A stretch of 64,000 nt of DNA from DASVHS01 sp038244815 (GTDB lineage: Bacteria; Acidobacteriota; Thermoanaerobaculia; Gp7-AA8), in the NCBI GenBank assembly GCA_038244815.1, contig JBBRTB010000017.1, positions 32,473-96,472 of the forward strand. Reading direction: 5' to 3'. The position numbers and the translations under genes are program-made. Shown piece after piece: positions 63,940-64,000 of this stretch (position 1 is its first letter; every line of letters begins with the position of its first letter). The notes under the pieces were generated by a model. It was not told the DNA's origin, made no database searches, and saw only the letters and a list, made by a program, of their open reading frames with translations.

Positions 63940-64000
63940 ATGTCGGAAAAGAGGTACATCGTTCGGTTGAGCGAGGATGAGCGTGCAAGTCTGATTGGCC
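63940..64000 (+). CDS. 5' end of an IS630-like transposase (cut by window end)
   Basis: ATG 63940 with GAGGGAGGGCGAG just upstream. The 20 visible residues (SEKRYIVRLSEDERASL) match the N-terminus common to IS630-family transposases. The element's left end would lie between 63865 and 63939; no clear terminal repeat can be confirmed without the right end. It may separate clpP from clpX. Confidence 0.6.
   Translation, partial: MSEKRYIVRLSEDERASLIG

Overview
This is a GC-rich chromosomal window that is almost entirely coding. CarD, a SpoIIE-type phosphatase, an S9 prolyl peptidase, methylmalonyl-CoA epimerase, queuosine genes and the overall protein character suggest a Gram-negative, free-living bacterium, most likely of the Acidobacteriota (inference; there is no rRNA here to settle it). 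An LpxH-like hydrolase supports a lipid A-containing outer membrane.

Layout. 1-5466: end of a small membrane protein gene, then a leftward operon of DnaJ/CbpA-like chaperone, LpxH-like hydrolase, PhnP-like hydrolase, aroA and a CorC/HlyC-type protein, mostly joined by ATGA overlaps. 5545-7592: glgC and rph. 7611-11521: a YfhO-like and a GT39-like multispanning glycosyltransferase. 11522-14212: leftward queC-queE-mce-hypothetical-lipoprotein. 14287-18199: pdp, a repeat-filled gap, deoB and a secreted protein. 18361-21532: carD, lipA, xerD and a lytic transglycosylase. 21542-28643: SpoIIE phosphatase, crotonase, a large secreted propeller-like protein and mutY. 28681-34917: a gas vesicle operon in the order gvpF-G-[ArsA/Get3-like]-L-S-[third F/L]-K-J-A, ending in a soluble histidine kinase. 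34949-38562: S9 peptidase and a membrane phosphatase-superfamily protein. 38603-38770: a MITE-like element with perfect 33-bp inverted ends. 38832-41858: a small signal-peptide ORF and secA, arranged like secM-secA. 41871-45409: NodU-type carbamoyltransferase, SxtJ-like, DUF5989 and SGNH hydrolase. 45441-49834: proC, a coiled-coil pseudo-receiver protein and DedA. 49880-56837: an aryl-polyene-like type II PKS/FAS cluster (flavin halogenase-like enzyme, AMP ligase, ACP, dehydratase, KS, degenerate KS, GT2). 56845-64000: CocE/NonD hydrolase, MinD-like ATPase, Crp/Fnr regulator, pgsA, tRNA-Lys, tRNA-Leu, tig, clpP and the start of an IS630-like transposase.

Three kinds of repeat recur. Short tandem repeats of 7-8 bp often form two complementary arms (long hairpins) at gene ends or inside protein linkers. 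A palindromic element of about 96 bp lies downstream of pdp, and a half copy is read in frame inside aroA. A 166-bp tandem unit between pdp and deoB carries copies of a piece of the deoB catalytic region.

The most promising novelties are the candidate secretion-monitoring arrest peptide upstream of secA and the two-domain ArsA/Get3-like ATPase built into a gas vesicle operon with no visible gvpN.
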